Shown piece by piece: positions 24,319 through 58,200 of a DNA stretch of 64,000 nucleotides (within the stretch, counting starts at the first letter, position 1; every line of letters begins with the position of its first letter). The position numbers and the translations under genes are program-made. The stretch covers positions 3,224,001 to 3,288,000 of the forward strand of contig OZ231126.1 of the NCBI GenBank assembly GCA_965153355.1, written 5' to 3'. The notes beneath the pieces are model-generated. The model was not told the origin of the DNA, did no database searches, and saw only the letters and a program-made list of their open reading frames with translations. Source of the DNA: Flaccisagitta enflata. Lineage: Eukaryota; Chaetognatha; Sagittoidea; Aphragmophora.

Positions 24319-26443
24319 ATACAGTACCGGAATCAAAGAACTGGTGATAAGGAGGGAAGCCATATCTCTTCAATTACAAGGATATGAGATCTGAAATTTT
24401 TCTGTGGTGTGCACCTATAGTACCCCCACCCCCATGAGGTTTGGAGCTGTTCAGGCAATTTTTGTTTTTGGTTGTCAAAAAAAATTTTTTTCTAAAAATT
24501 GCTATTGTAGGCTAAAAAATTTATTTCAAAAATTGTCTTTTATGATAGATATAGGTAATGCCAGAGCTACAAATTTCATTTTTTGAAAAATATTTTCCGC
24601 CAATTTTTAAGGGAACGACACTAAAAAAAAATTTCAAAAATGAAAAGCAGCTATAATTTCCTAAACGATTGGCTTAACATGATAATTTTGGCATGAAAGT
24701 AGTCACACAGAACTTCAATGTGTATGCAAAATTTCAACAGTCCATAGTTGTGAATTTTAAAAGAGTTATAGCATTTTAAAATTTTAATGATTTTTGTAAA
24801 AACCATTTTTTCTGTAAAATTTTTTTGTCAACCATTTACTGTAAAATTTCATATACAAACAAAGTAACTGATGAATTTTTAGTTCCAAAAAAAAATTGGC
24901 CACTGTGACCCCTTAAAAAAAATTTTTTTCTCAAAAATTGCCAAAATGACCCATTTTCCAAAGTTGAATAAAAACTGTTCCTGTCATCCGATCATCTTCA
25001 TTTTTGGTGGAGTTGTTTACCTATTATCTACCCCTAACTTCACCTAAAATTTGACTCTTATGCATAAGCAGTTTGCGGAGATATTGGCGTTCAAAGTTAC
25101 TTTGTCAGAGCAAAATCAGCAAAATTGGCATTTTGGCTATTACGAGTTTGTATAAAATTCTATTTTTCTTCTAGAGACCTCCATTTTAGCTGAAGTTACT
25201 AAGGTTTAAGCATATATTCATATTCCAAAATTTCGCACTTGTCAGCCAAGCTATTTTAGGGATATGATGGTCCAAAATTTCAAAAAACACTAATTTTTCA
25301 ACAAAGATTGCAAGGAAAATTTTTCAAAAAAATTTTTAAAAAAAGGTTGTCCTCCGGGTTTTGGATCTGGGTGAATTAGATAATTCCCAATTGTGTTGAA
25401 CCCCCCTTTGAAAACCATTTTGAGAAAAATTTTTGCTTATTTTTTTCCTGAAGATTTGGTTGAAAAATTGGCATTTTTAAAAACTTTGGACCATCATATC
25501 CCTAAAACGGCTTGGCTGACAAGTGTGAAACTTTGGAATATGAATATATGTGTAAACCTGAGTAACTTCAGCTAAAATGGAGGTCTCTGGAGGAAAAAAC
25601 ATCCTATGCAAGCTCAAAAATAGCCAAAATGCCAATTTTGCTGATTTTGCTCTGACAAAGTAACTTTGAAAGTCAATATCTCCGCAACCGTTTGGCGTAG
25701 TGAGCTCAAATTTTAGGTGAAGTTAGGGTAGATAATAGGTAACATAACTCCACCAAAATAGAGATGATGGATGTGGAACAGTTTTATTAACTTTGAAAAA
25801 TGGGTCATTTTGGCAATTTTTGAGAAAAAAAAAATTTTTTTAAGGGGTCACATGGCCAAAATTTTTTTTGAAGCAAAAATTCATCAGTTACTTTGTTTGT
25901 ATATGATTTTAAGAAAATGGTTAATGAAAAAAAGTGCTTTAAGCCAGGAAGAAATGGTTTTAAAAATCATTAAAATTTCAAAATAACTATAACTCCTTTA
26001 AAATTCAACTATGACTGTTGAAATTTTGCATTTACATTGAAGGTTCTCAGGACTACTTTCATGCTCAAAAGTATCTTATTAAGCCAATTATTTAGGAAAT
26101 TATAACTGTTTTTCATTTTTTTGAAATTTTTTTTTTTAGTGTCGTTCCCTTAAAAATTACTTGGAAAATATTTTCAAAAAATGAAATTTGTAGCTCTTGG
26201 CATTACCTATATTTAACATAAAAGAAAATTTTTGAAATAAATTTTTTAGCCTACAATATCAATTTTTAGAAAAATTTTTTTTTGACAGCCAAAAACAAAA
26301 ATTGCCTGGAAGAGCTCCAAACCCTTACATAGGGTGGGGGTACTATAGGTGCACACCACAGAAAAATTTCAGATCTCATATCCTTGTAATTGGAAAGATA
26401 TGGCTTCCCTCCTTATCACCAGTTCTTTGATTCCGGTACTGTA
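24319..26443. mobile_element. 2-kb nested inverted repeat (right copy)
   Basis: Mirror of 11058-13063, with better symmetry between its own halves than the left copy. Axis near 25380. AT-rich and non-coding. Confidence 0.75.
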
Positions 26444-26536
26444 TATTGTTCTGTATCATGAAAATCTAGTAAAAAAACCACGTCAGAATGCAGCAATTTA
26501 CATATTTGGGGCTTTGTAATTTTAGGGATTTGGATA

Positions 26537-26668
26537 AACAAGGCCGGATATACGGCTACCTTAGTCGCTTGCTTGTGGGCAGGGGCGGTGAAAAAAAGCT
26601 AAGCGTGACCGACGGACGGACCAACAGACAGACGGACAGAGCGGTTGTAGAGTCGCGTGCACACGACT
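26537..26668 (-). repeat. Hairpin-headed element, AGTCG stem (right arm)
   Basis: Mirror of 10832-10963; ends AGTCGCGTGCACACGACT followed by A-rich sequence. Confidence 0.75.
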
Positions 26669-26756
26669 AAAAATGAAAGGTGAATTCAACTCTCAACATC
26701 TTGAAATTCAGTCCTTGCATGCACTATGTCTCTGATGTTGGTCTCATCAAGAGAAA

Positions 26757-27994
26757 CTTTAGATCAAGTTCGTTATAATGTACTGATTTAAATTTAGAAA
26801 GTAGTCTGGGTGGCACTCGAGGTGGCCGAAGCCACCCCGGCCACTCTAAGTGCCACCCCAGCCACTCCAAGTGCCACTCCAGCCTGAACCTACCTCAGGG
26901 TGGCCGGGGTGGCTTTAACGATAAGGCAGGCCTGTATATTGTTTCGTATTCCCCCCCCGGTGGGGGAGGGAAAATAATCAAAGGGTTTGGAGAAAGGGAA
27001 GGAAAAAGAAGGAGGAAAAAGAAAAAAACTTGGGAAAATATAACTTTTGTAGTAAAATCATAAAACATGATAAATTAAACACAATTCTTTTCTTTAAACC
27101 TTAAATACCCAGTTTTAGTGGTTTTTACTGAGGAAGAAAAACATTGATTTTGGTAGCAACGGCGATAAATCATAGGGAAAACTCAAAAGGAGGAAAATAA
27201 TCAAAGGTTATGGAATTATATACACCCCTGCGATAAGGTGGCTACAATTTACTATATACTAAATTTACCTTATTCAAAACTTACCTCATGCTAAACTTAG
27301 CTTATATTGAACATACCTAATGCTTAATTTACCTTTAACTATCCTTATACTTACCTATCCCTAAACTTAACACTAACCTATCCTAATACATAACTATCCT
27401 TTTACAAACCTATCCCTATACATACTTATCCCTAAACTCATCTATCCCTATACCCACCTATCCCTATACTCACTTATCCCGATACTCACCTATCCCTATA
27501 CTTACCTATCCTTATACTTAACTATCCCTATATTTATCTATTCCTATATTTACCCATCCCTATATTTATCTATTCTTATATTTACCCATCCCTATATTTA
27601 CCCATCCTTATACTTACCCATCCTTATACTTACCTATCCCTATACTTACCTATCCCTATACTTACCTATCCCTATACTTACCTATCCCTATACTTACCTA
27701 TCCCTATACTTACCTATCCCTATACTTACCTATCCCTATACTTACCTATCCCTATACTTACCTATCCCTATACTTACCTATTATTTATCCTTATACTTAA
27801 CCATCCCTTACTTTCTTATCCCTATACTTACCTATCTTCATATTTCAGATGCCACCCCGAGTGCCACCCCGGCCACCCCAAGTGCCACCCCGGCCACCCC
27901 ATGATTTCAGGCCGTCTCTTGGCCACCCCTCCATGCTGGGGTGAGGGGTGGCAATTACATAGTAAACTTAAATCAGTACATTATAACGAACTTT
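26757..27994. mobile_element. TIR element carrying a 16-bp minisatellite (right copy)
   Basis: Mirror of 9509-10744, with the array at about 27310-27850 reading ACCTATCCCTATACTT. It lies about 500 bases upstream of the LolA-like start codon, so it belongs to the promoter-proximal region. Confidence 0.8.
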
Positions 27995-28487
27995 AGCCGA
28001 AACGGATTATCGACAAAGAAGCAGGTCCTTAAGGCTGAAAAAATGTCTTAACTCATTGATTTCGATTATGTGAGGCCAAGGATAAGCGAATGGCGCTTAA
28101 TTAGCGATAAGCGCCTAATTACAGTTCAGCTCGTGCGAAGATTATCTTAAGATATAATTCGAAGGAGGCTGAGCGGAGAAAAGGCGATAAGGAGGCTACA
28201 GGTTGTGCCAGAAACTGTTTGCATCGACGAGTCTATCCTTCATCTTCGTCTTTAAGAACCAAGGCCGTACACACGTTAAGTGAGTAGTCGCTTGCGGGTG
28301 GGCAGGGGCAGCGATGCCGTTGGATGTGGGCAGTTTTACGTTTGCGAGGGCCGCACTTCTATAGCAGGGCAGGGGCAGCAATGCTCATTTCGGCCCAAAT
28401 TTCGCTTTTCCGATCTTCCCAGGGATACAGCCTCTTGCTCGGTCGCTTGGCTAGCGTCTAAAAACGCGTTTATTGAGGATAAAATAA

Positions 28488-49296
<20,809 letters not shown>

Positions 49297-49345
49297 CTTT
49301 TCTTTAAAGAATGTCTAATTTGTATATCTTTCCAATTTGATTTAT

Positions 49346-49469
49346 AGTCGCGGGCAGGCGACTACACATCTTGCTTATTTGGTCAATCCGCCCATCCGTA
49401 ATATCTTTGAATTGCAAGTGAGTTTCGCATTATTGCCCGCGACGGGATTGCCATGTATCCGGCCTTGAT
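49346..49469 (+). repeat. Hairpin-headed element in LolA-like 3' flank
   Basis: AGTCGCGGGCAGGCGACT, then CTACACATCTTGC; the GTCCGTC run is reduced. A box, TTGCCCGCGACGGGATT, and the end CATGTATCCGGCCTTG. It lies about 50 bases after the stop codon, so it is probably in the 3' UTR. Confidence 0.65.
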
Positions 49470-49782
49470 ACCATATTACCTGCCTTACCAAGTAAGGACG
49501 TACAGGATTTTCTGAAATTGTTAACCTCTGCTCAGGTCTAACTGTTGCAGTGATTTTCACGGTTATCCGCCGTTTCTCGGCACTGCCAAGATGACTTCTA
49601 TCTCTTCCAAAACGATATACAGAGCCAGGTCATTGTGAAGGAGAGACGAAGGGGACACTACTCCATTTGATCAAATTCCAAACGATCTCGATAATCTAAT
49701 TATAAAAAGTGTGTGTATTCAAAGGCACTGTCTGCGTTATCTTTTGAAGTTGTCTACTTCTAGAAATTGTTTTCGATGTTTT

Positions 49783-49788
49783 AATAAA
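49783..49788 (+). terminator. Candidate poly(A) signal of the LolA-like gene
   Basis: AATAAA about 490 bases after the stop codon, in AT-rich DNA. The cleavage site is not identifiable. From here to 50044 nothing else is recognised. Confidence 0.35.
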
Positions 49789-50044
49789 ATCCAACATGTA
49801 TGAAGCTGACAACAAGTAAACATGATCAAAATTCTCAAACAAAATGTTATGAAATATGCGTTGCAATAGTTGTGTTGTTTTTGTACGCAGCGTCGAGGTT
49901 AATTGGAAAAAGTAATTCGACTTTTTGAAACATTTTTTGATTTGTTTTTGTTGGAGAAATCTGGTTATTCATTTTCGATTTGAGGCACTTGGGAAAGTTG
50001 GGAAAGTTATATCTTGCCTGCGATAATACAAGTTTAGTTGAGGG

Positions 50045-50491
50045 CAGCGATGTATAGCAGCTTGAAGGTTAAGGACTTCACAGCTAATTCCAAGCACGAA
50101 AGCAAATCTAAGCATAATAGCTTTTTAATTGATTTTCTATGATTCATATGCATTCTAAGCCAATACTAAACAAAAAGTAACAAATAAAAGAGTGATTCTC
50201 ATCTAGACTGTTATTTCTTTATTAGATAGAGCTGTTTTTGATTGATTCATACAATTAAGTGCATAGTGCAAAAAAGGTATCTAGAAAAATTGTTAAGCAA
50301 GTAAGGGAAAAGTATACTAATCATCAACATATATCAATCAAGCCCTTTCCTCATTTTGTTTTGCAAACTTGTTTATTACTTCCCCCAAAAGATTTGATTC
50401 AAGAAATATTTTTCTGTTGTTCATTTGTATGTCTGTCTATCTGTTTATCTGTCTGTTCATTTGTCTGTCAGTTTGTCTGACTGTCTGTCAG

Positions 50492-50570
<79 letters not shown>

Positions 50571-50673
50571 CTTCCTCCTATTTTCACAACAAATTTTCAA
50601 GCCCGACAAACATTCAAACCCGACAGCGGGGACGTCATGTGATGTCCCTGAAGTCCCTTGCCATACATCGCTG
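50045..50673. mobile_element. TIR element, CAGCGATGTATGGCA family, second copy
   Basis: CAGCGATGTATAGCAGCTTG at 50045 to CCATACATCGCTG at 50673. It shares with 48331-48902 the AGCACGAAAGCAAATCTAAG segment, a CT run (50495-50565) and a GACGTCATGTGATGTCCCTG end. Confidence 0.8.
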
Positions 50674-50801
50674 GTTGAGGGAACGCAACTATAAACGCCT
50701 TTGGTGAGTTGGACTTTCCGTCGTATCGGGCCATAACACAATTAACACATACATCACTTTAAAAGTGGAAAAATCAAAAATGAGTGTTCTAGATGTTTTT
50801 T

Positions 50802-50975
50802 AGTCGCGTGCACGCGACTCTACACCCGCTTTGTCCGTCGGTCGGTCGGTCTGTCACACTTGTTTTATGATTTTTAGTTTTGGACCTCACTGCTCCTGCC
50901 CAAATGGTCCAGTGCCTCAAATATGGCCCCTGCCCACCCACACGTGACTTCGGTAGCCGTGTATCCGGCCTTGTT
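50802..50975 (+). repeat. Hairpin-headed element, perfect AGTCGCG stem
   Basis: AGTCGCGTGCACGCGACT, a perfect 18-base palindrome, then CTACACCCGCTTTGTCCGTC and a GGTCGGTCGG run. Internal ACACGTGACT, and GCCGTGTATCCGGCCTTGTT at the end. A partial second-subtype tail, GTTCGCAACAATACAGTTAC, follows at about 51030. Confidence 0.8.
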
Positions 50976-51237
50976 GGGTATGTGTGTTGGTGGAGGAGGG
51001 GCTTGAAAGAGGGTTGGATGCCCCTGCTCACCCGTTCGCAACAATACAGTTACCCTGTGTCCCTCATTTTTTACTCGCAGCTAAAAAAGAGCTTAACTTT
51101 TTAATCGCGTGCACGCGACTCTAGCCTGCTCTGTCGGTAGTTCGGTCGGTCGGTCGGTCGGTCTGTCGGTCTGTCCGTAACATTTTTGCTTTTTCGTCTT
51201 TTGGGTCGTCTGGAGTTATTTTGAGTCATTTTTTGTT

Positions 51238-53040
51238 GTTTTTTGAGAATTGTTGGTTTGCTTTTAGTATTTTGGTCATTTTGGTCATTTTGGTCATTTG
51301 GTCATTTTGGTCATTTTGGTCAATTGGTCATTTTGGTCATTTAGATCAATTTTGGTCGTTTTGGTCATTTTTGGTCATTTTTGGTAATGCTATCTATGTC
51401 TGTTTTGTCATTATCAAGCAATATTAATTCATTTCAAGTCATTAATTTATTTGGTCATTTGGTCATTTGGTCATTTGGTCATTTGGTTAATTGGTCATTA
51501 GGTCAATTTAGATCTAATTTTGGTCATTTTGGTCATTTTGTTAATTTTTGGTCATATTTGGTCATTTTGGTCATTTTGGTCATTTGGTCATTTGGTCATT
51601 TTTTGGTCATTTTTGGTCATTTGGTCATTTTGGTCATTTTGGTCATTTTTGGTCATTTTGGTCATTTTGTCATTTTTAGTCATTTTGGTCATTTTGATCA
51701 TTTGGTCATTTTGGTCAGTTTGGTCATTTTGAGTCATTTTTGATCATTTTTTGGTCATATTTTGATCATTTTTGTCATTTGGCCATTTTGGTCATTTTGG
51801 TCATTTTGATCATTTTGATCATTTTGGTCATTTTTGTCATTTTGGACATTTTTGGTCATGTTGGTCATTTTTGGTGCATTTTTGTCATTTGATCATTTTG
51901 GTCATTTTTGTCATTTTTGGTTATTTTTGGTCATTTTGGACATTTTTGCTCACTTTGCGTCATTTTGGCCATTTGGCCATTTTGGTCATTTTTAATTCAT
52001 TTTTATTTATGCTCCCTTTTTTGGGCGCGGCGAAAGTGGAGTGACCCTATCTTTTCACATAGGGAAAATTTCTCCTCCTCCTCCTCCTTCTTCTTCTTCT
52101 CCTCCTTCTTCTCCGTCCACCCACCCTCAAATCCCAGTCAGCCCAAATTCCCAGTCTTGAGGCCCAAGTCCCAGTATCTTAAGAGGCCCGTCATGTCAGG
52201 CCAGTCTAACCCTCAAGGCCTAAATCCTAGCCTGGGTTAAATTCTCAATCTCGGGCCCAAATCCCAGTCTTGAGGCCCAAAGTCCAACCTCAAGGCCAAA
52301 TTCCAGCCTCAAGGCCTAAATCCTAGCCTGGAGGCTGGGATCTGAGACTCGTGGCCAAGATCTGAGACCTCAAGGTCAAAATCTCAGCCAGGAGGCCCAG
52401 ATCCCAGCCTTGAGGCCGTCTCAGCTACTCAGGCTAGGTTGAGCCTTGAGGCTAGGATTTGGGCCTTGAGGCTGGGATTTGGGCCTCGAGACTGGGATTT
52501 GAGCCTCGGGACTGGAATTTGAGTGGGAGGGACGGAGGAGGAGGAGGAGAAGAAGGAAGGAAAGGGCATCCAGCATGTGTGGCATCGTCCTCGACCCGGG
52601 AACGCTACCTTCAGCCACAGCCTTCTTAGGCGAGACCTGGGTACCGTGACCATCTAACGCTTTTGCGACTATTGATCATTTTTGGTCATTTTGGACATTT
52701 TGGTTCATATTTGGTCATTTGGTCATTTTGGTCATTTTGGTCATCTTTGGTCATCTTGGGTCATGTCTTTGAGTCATTTTGGTCATTTTTGTGGTTTGGT
52801 CATTTTGGTCATTTTGGTCATTTTGGTCATTTGGTCATTTTTGGTCATTTTTGGTCATTTGGTCATTTGGTCATTTTGGTCATTTTGGTCATTTCGGTCA
52901 TTTGGTCATATTTGGTCATTTTGGTCATTTTTGGTCATTTTTGGTCATTTCGGTCATCTTTAGGCCTTTTTATTTGGTCATTTTGGTCATTTTGGTCATT
53001 TTGGTCATTTTGGTCATTTTGGTCATTTTGGTTAAAGTTG
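51238..53040. repeat. TTTTGGTCA minisatellite
   Basis: Arrays at 51270-52010 and 52672-53035 of units TTTTGGTCA (9 bases, with 7- to 11-base variants). They are interrupted at 52018-52660 by a TIR element. The open frames of repeated Trp/Ser/Phe and His/Gly/Phe over this region are array artefacts. Confidence 0.95.
52018..52672. mobile_element. TIR/minisatellite element inserted in the satellite
   Basis: Left end TTTTTTGGGCGCGGCGAAAG, then CTTTTCACATAGGGAAAATT. The array at 52125-52520 has roughly 20-bp units such as CCTTGAGGCTGGGATTTGGG. The right side has GCATGTGTGGCATCGTC and the family outer box GGGTACCGTGACCATCTAAC followed by GCTTTTGCGACTATT. Satellite resumes immediately on both sides. 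Confidence 0.65.
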
Positions 53041-53935
53041 TAGTTCAAGTCTGGTTAAATCTGCTGGTTGAAGTTTGCTGGTTAAAAGTCTGCTGGGTAA
53101 AGTCTGATGGTTAAAGTTTGCTGGTTGATCTTTATGGTTTAAATCTGCTGGTTTAAGTCTAATGAGTTAAATCTGCTGGTTAAAGTCTGCTGGTTTAAAT
53201 CAGCTGGTTTAAGTCTGCTGGTTTAAGTCTGCTGTTTTAAATCTAATGGTTTAAGTCTGCTGGTCTAATGGTTTAAGTCTGCTGGTTTAAGTCTTCCTGG
53301 TTAAATGATATTAAAGATAAGTATGGTTTAAGTTTGGTTTAAGTCTAGTTTAAGTCTGGTTTTAAGTCTGGTTTCAAAAGTATGGTTTAAGTCTGCTGGT
53401 TTAAGTCTGGTTTACGTCTGGTTTAAGTCTGGTTTAAGTCTGGTTTAAGACTGGTTTGTGTCTGATTTATGTCTGGTTTGGGTCCAGGTTAGGTCTGGTT
53501 TAGGTCTGGTCTATGTCTGTTTTTTATCTGGTTTATGTTTGATTTAGGTCTGATTTGGGTCTGGTTTTGGTCTGGTTTGGTGGTATTGGTCTGGTTTTTG
53601 AGTCTGGTTTGAGTCTGGTTTGAGCCTGGTTTGAGCCTGGTTGAGCCTGGTTTAGTCTAGTTTTAAGTCTGGTGTGAGTCTGGTTTTTGAGTCTGGTTTG
53701 AGTCTGGTTTGAGTCAGGTTTGGGTCTGGTTTGGTTTGAGTCTGATTTTTGATGAAAAGATACAATAAGGTTTCATGTCTGGTTTATATGGTTTATGTCT
53801 GGTTTATGTCTGATTTCGGTCTGGTTTTAATTCTGGTTTAGTCGTTTGAGTCTCGTTTGAGTCTGGTTTGAGTCTGGTTTGAGTCTGGTTTGGGTCTGTT
53901 TTGAGTTGCGTTTAAGTCTGATTTTCAATAAAAAG
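53036..53935. repeat. GGTTTAAGTCTG minisatellite
   Basis: Units GGTTTAAGTCTGCT and shorter GGTTTAAGTCT, GGTTTGAGTCT and GGTTTATGTCT forms, grading from one variant to the next along about 900 bases. Confidence 0.9.
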
Positions 53936-54450
53936 AAACTGCAATGAGAGTCAGGTCAGTTCAGTTATTTTTGTCCTGCACGCGACTTATAGGTGTTGGC
54001 CTTGTTTCTTTCAAATGCGCAGAAGTCTCTACGATCAATATTTTTTGAGTTACGATTGAAATGAAATGAAACACTTGTATTTTACCGGGTATCCACTCTA
54101 CGCGAGTACAATTGATCTCTGTTTTTGATGGGTCACAATAAGCCAAGAATCCAATGTAAAGTATTTAAAACACAATGAATATAAAAAACAGTAGAATTAC
54201 AGCATATTTAGAAAAACGGAAAGGAAATTCTTTTTTGTTGTTGGAAGCTTGTGAAAGCTGTGAACCAGGTGAGAAGCGGTTTGGTTAAGATTGTCAACTA
54301 AAAAAGCGAATGTTTTTTTACACATTTTCTCGAAGATAAAAATTTTTCATTGTTCCTTTTTATAGGCCCTATGTAACAAGAAAGGAGAGTCAAGTTACGT
54401 TCATTGACTAGCTTTGTCATTAGCATTTTTGCTTCTTGCTCATGGTTTTT

Positions 54451-54642
54451 AGTCGCGTGCACGCGACTCTACACCCCGCTTTGTCCGTCCGTCTGTCCGT
54501 CGGTCTGTCACACTTTTACTTTTTTTATCAATTTTATTTCTTCAAGTCATTTTTAAGTCATTTCAGAGTATACAGAGTCATTCTAAGTCATTCTAAGTCA
54601 TTTCGTAAGTTTCGCACGCGACTTGGCGGTGTTGGCCTTGTT
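54451..54642 (+). repeat. Hairpin-headed element with AAGTCATT repeats
   Basis: AGTCGCGTGCACGCGACT, CTACACCCCGCTTTGTCCGT, then AAGTCATTTTTAAGTCATTT and CATTCTAAGTCATTCTAAGT. The box GCACGCGACT (complement of the first ten bases) follows, with the end GGTGTTGGCCTTGTT. The stretch from 54643 to 55272 is AT-rich with no recognised feature. Confidence 0.8.
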
Positions 54643-55272
54643 AATGATGAACCAGCGGCAAAAGAGGAAAAAATTGTTTGGATAACAGTTGATGATTCAT
54701 TAAAATGTATGTTGAAGTAAACAATTCTGCATCCCTCATAAAAGCTTTAATTTGCACGATGGAGATACAGTGCAGAAAACAAATCATTTTTTGCCAGCAT
54801 TTTTGAAAGCAACTTTGGGCATCATCCCAGACGCAATCATCGAGGTCAAAATTTTTTTCAAAGGTGTGCTTGCTTTTTATTGATTTTCAAAAAGTTAGCT
54901 CCATATCTGTCTCGGTCTATCAAGAAAATTTTGAATTGTGACAGCTTGAAGGAAAACTAAATAAGTTTCCCATCCGCTTTCGCTTTTGACTGTTGAATTT
55001 CCGCGGGGTTTCCACAATGTTTGATTTCGTTCTCTTGATGACCAAGTCCAAGACATCAATATTTTGCTGGGAAAAAAGAGGGCCTAAACTGCGCTGGTCT
55101 CCTCCAATGTTTCAATTTCTGAAAATGAGAAGAAAAACAAAAGAAAGATTCGAAAAATAAGAAAAAATCCCAAGTTAACGACTTTTTTTCAGTCAGCGAT
55201 AGCCGCTATTTTCAGAAGCATTTTCCGAAAGATTGGGGCGGTCCCTATTGACAAGACGGTTTAAAATAAAAA

Positions 55273-58200
55273 TCAACGCCTCTTTGGCCGCCTCCGCCCC
55301 CTCCTCCTCCGCCTCCTCTTTGACCACCACCCCCCGCTTCCTTCACCTCCCCTACAACCACTTCCCCTGGGCCGAGCAGACAAATTTCCACCACCCTTTC
55401 CTCCTCCTCTTCTTCTGTCACTCTTTGTTTTACCGGTATACCTGCCCCATTCTGGAGCTATGACGATCGGATTGGGGTAAGTTTCTCCGAGACTGACCCC
55501 AGCCGTCTCCAATTCCCGGAGCCCGAGTGTCCATGGACTGTGAATCTTGCTTCCACGTAATTCTGTGCGAGGAGGGGTGCCCTGCTTTGCATGGTTGTAA
55601 ATAGGAATGAGAGGTAGGGCAGCGGCCCCAAAGGGGACAAAGTCCTGTAGAACACAGGGGGACTTTTGTTCATCCGTCCGTTAGTTCATTCACTAGTCCC
55701 CCCAGGCCCTCTCAGGCCTGAAATCTGCCATCTCAGGCTTGAAATCTGCCCTCTCAGAAGCAAATCTGCCCTCTCAGGCTTGAAATCTGCCTACTCAGGC
55801 CTTGAATCTGCCCTCTCCAGGCTTGAAATCTGCCCTCTCAGGCTTGAAATCTGCCCTCTCAGGCTTGAAATCTGCTCTCTCAGTCTTAAAATCTGCCCTC
55901 TCAGGCCAGAAATCTGCCGTCTCAGGCCTGAAACCTGTCCTCACAGGCCTTAAATCTGCCCCTACTGTCTATTGTTACAAAAGGCCAAAAGTAGGGATCA
56001 ATGAAAAATATCAATTTTTGCGAAAATGCGAAGAAATAAAGAAAGATTAAAAAACTCAAAGCTCAAAAAGTATTGATCCTAGAGACTTATGGTTGGCGCC
56101 ATTTGAAAGAAAAAAGTCAGCTCTTTCTTAGTTGTGAATGTAAACAAATGTGTCATCCCAGGCGGGAAATTGCCTAACTTTCTTAATTTCCTCAAATTGC
56201 AAATAGAAAACCTGCTTTCTCCCCTACGTTTCAAAAAGTCGAATTACGTAATTCGACTTTTTAGTCGCGTGCTACACCCCAATTTATCGGTCTGTTGGTC
56301 ATCATTCGGTGGTCCGTCCTACTACTTTTTTGGGTTTTTGGGTTTTGGCTTCCTACCCAAATGATCTGGTGACCTCAATTACAGCCCTGCCCACCCGACA
56401 TGCGACTGGGGCCAAAACTGTGTATCCCATTTTGTTTAATAAAAGCAAGCGTCATAAAATTTGGAGTCAATTTACGTAACATATTTACTCTTCCCCATTG
56501 TTACATCAAACCAAAAGTTGGGATCAAAAAGATTAAAAAATCATAGCTTGAAAATAATGGATCCTAGACACCTCTGGTTGGTGCCATTTAAAAGAAAAAA
56601 ATTAGTTCTATCTTAGCTGTGAATATTAAAAGATATGTCATCCTAAGCGGGAAATAGCTCAACTTTCCAAAGTTCCTCAAATTGAAAATGGAAAACCTGA
56701 TTTTTCCTCTACGTTTCAAAAAGTCGAATTATGTAATTCAACTTTTTCCAATTATCATATTCGGCTGTGATTAGGTATGCTAGAGCTCAGGATAGGTCTC
56801 GTAGAACCAGGGATAGGTTTGATAGAGCTGGGGAATAGAGCTGGTCTATACCCTGCTATGTTGGTTCGTCTGTTGGTCAGTCCTGTTTTTACTTTTTGGC
56901 GTTTCTGAGCTTTTTGAGCATACGGCTCCTACCCAGATACCCTAGTGACCTTCCCCAGCACTGCTCCTGCCCACCTGCACGCAACTAGGGTAGCCGTGTA
57001 TCCAGCCTTGTTTTCTTCTTTCCTTCTTTCCCTAGTATCTTCCTCCTTTGTATTTCCTTCAGTCTTTCCAATCTCTCCTCTACTTATCATATACACACCT
57101 TTAAGCTCGGGGACCCAAGTTCTAATGTATTCCCCGTCTGGGTCGTAGTCAAGTCCCTGTTTGACCATGTTGAATTTTTGATTCTCACGAGGATCATTGC
57201 CGATGCCTGGAATAATAAATTCCATTTTGAGTTTAAGGAGAAATAGATTCACAATCCCTTTCATAACGCGAACGCAGCTTGACACACACAAGCCACATTT
57301 AATTTGAACACAGAGAATCTGGACACAGAGAATCTGGCTTAATGTAAGCTCTGGCATTCAACTATGATATCAGACCCTCATGTTAACATACAGACAGATA
57401 GACATACCGGCAGCGTAATTCCAGTTCCCGTAGTTTGAGCAAACGTCATGATCCAAGAGAAGAGATTCGAACCATTCCGCACCAAGGCGCCAATCCAGTC
57501 CTAAATCTTTGACGAGAAACGACGCAACATTTTGACGACCGCGATTTGACATCCAGCCAGTTTGCTGAATAAAATACAAAAATGTTTTTACTTTTAAAAG
57601 TTTCATGACAAAAATAGACAGGTCACGCAACAAGGTACATGAGGACAGAAAGGAGGACTGAAGCTTGATGAGAAATCGATTACCAGACAGCGCAATACGT
57701 AAATGAAAGGGACAGACAAGTCGATGTTGGGAGGAACAAGGCCAGATACACGGCTACGGGCTACCGCAGTTGCGTGCGAGTGGGCAGGGGAAATGATAAA
57801 AACTATAGCATTTGCGCAGGAGCAGTAGTGCAAATCCATCTGTAAATGTCCAAACAGCTAACAGGACTGATGGACAGACAAACTTAGCAGGTTATCGGGA
57901 AATAAGGCCAACACCTCTTAAGTTGCGTACGGTTGTCAAGATTAAAAAACAAAAAGTTAAAATGTAAGATGACTTAAAATGACTTCAAACAACCTTCTCC
58001 AACAGTGCTTCTGCCCACCCGCACGCAACTAGGGTAGCTGTGTATTTGGCCTTGTTGAGCCTTCCGCTCCTGCCCAAATACTCTGCTGACCTTCTCCAGC
58101 ACTGTCCCTGCCCATCTGCACTCGACTGGGGTGGCCATGTATCCAGCCTTGTTAAGTATTCTAGCTCATTCAGCTCATTTAGCTCTTTTTTTTCTGATTT

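Larger units (their letters stand above)
51103..54006 (+). repeat. Hairpin-headed element hugely expanded by internal satellites
   Basis: The 5' end at 51103 is AATCGCGTGCACGCGACT, CTAGCCTGCTCTGTCGG and a GGTCGGTC run. The matching 3' end is at about 53976-54006, CTGCACGCGACTTATAGGTG and TTGGCCTTGTT. Between them lie the TTTTGGTCA and GTTTAAGTCTG arrays and one inserted TIR element. The compact copy at 54451-54642 has the same two ends with only short AAGTCATTTT repeats between. Confidence 0.6.

Noticed and set aside
51221-53114. Overlapping open frames of Trp/Ser/Phe and His/Gly/Phe repeats
   Set aside because: Translation of the TTTTGGTCA minisatellite in three frames; no non-repeat protein sequence.
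55233-55463. Ser/Pro-rich plus-strand open frame
   Set aside because: Antisense shadow of the Gly/Arg-rich last exon of CRY-DASH.
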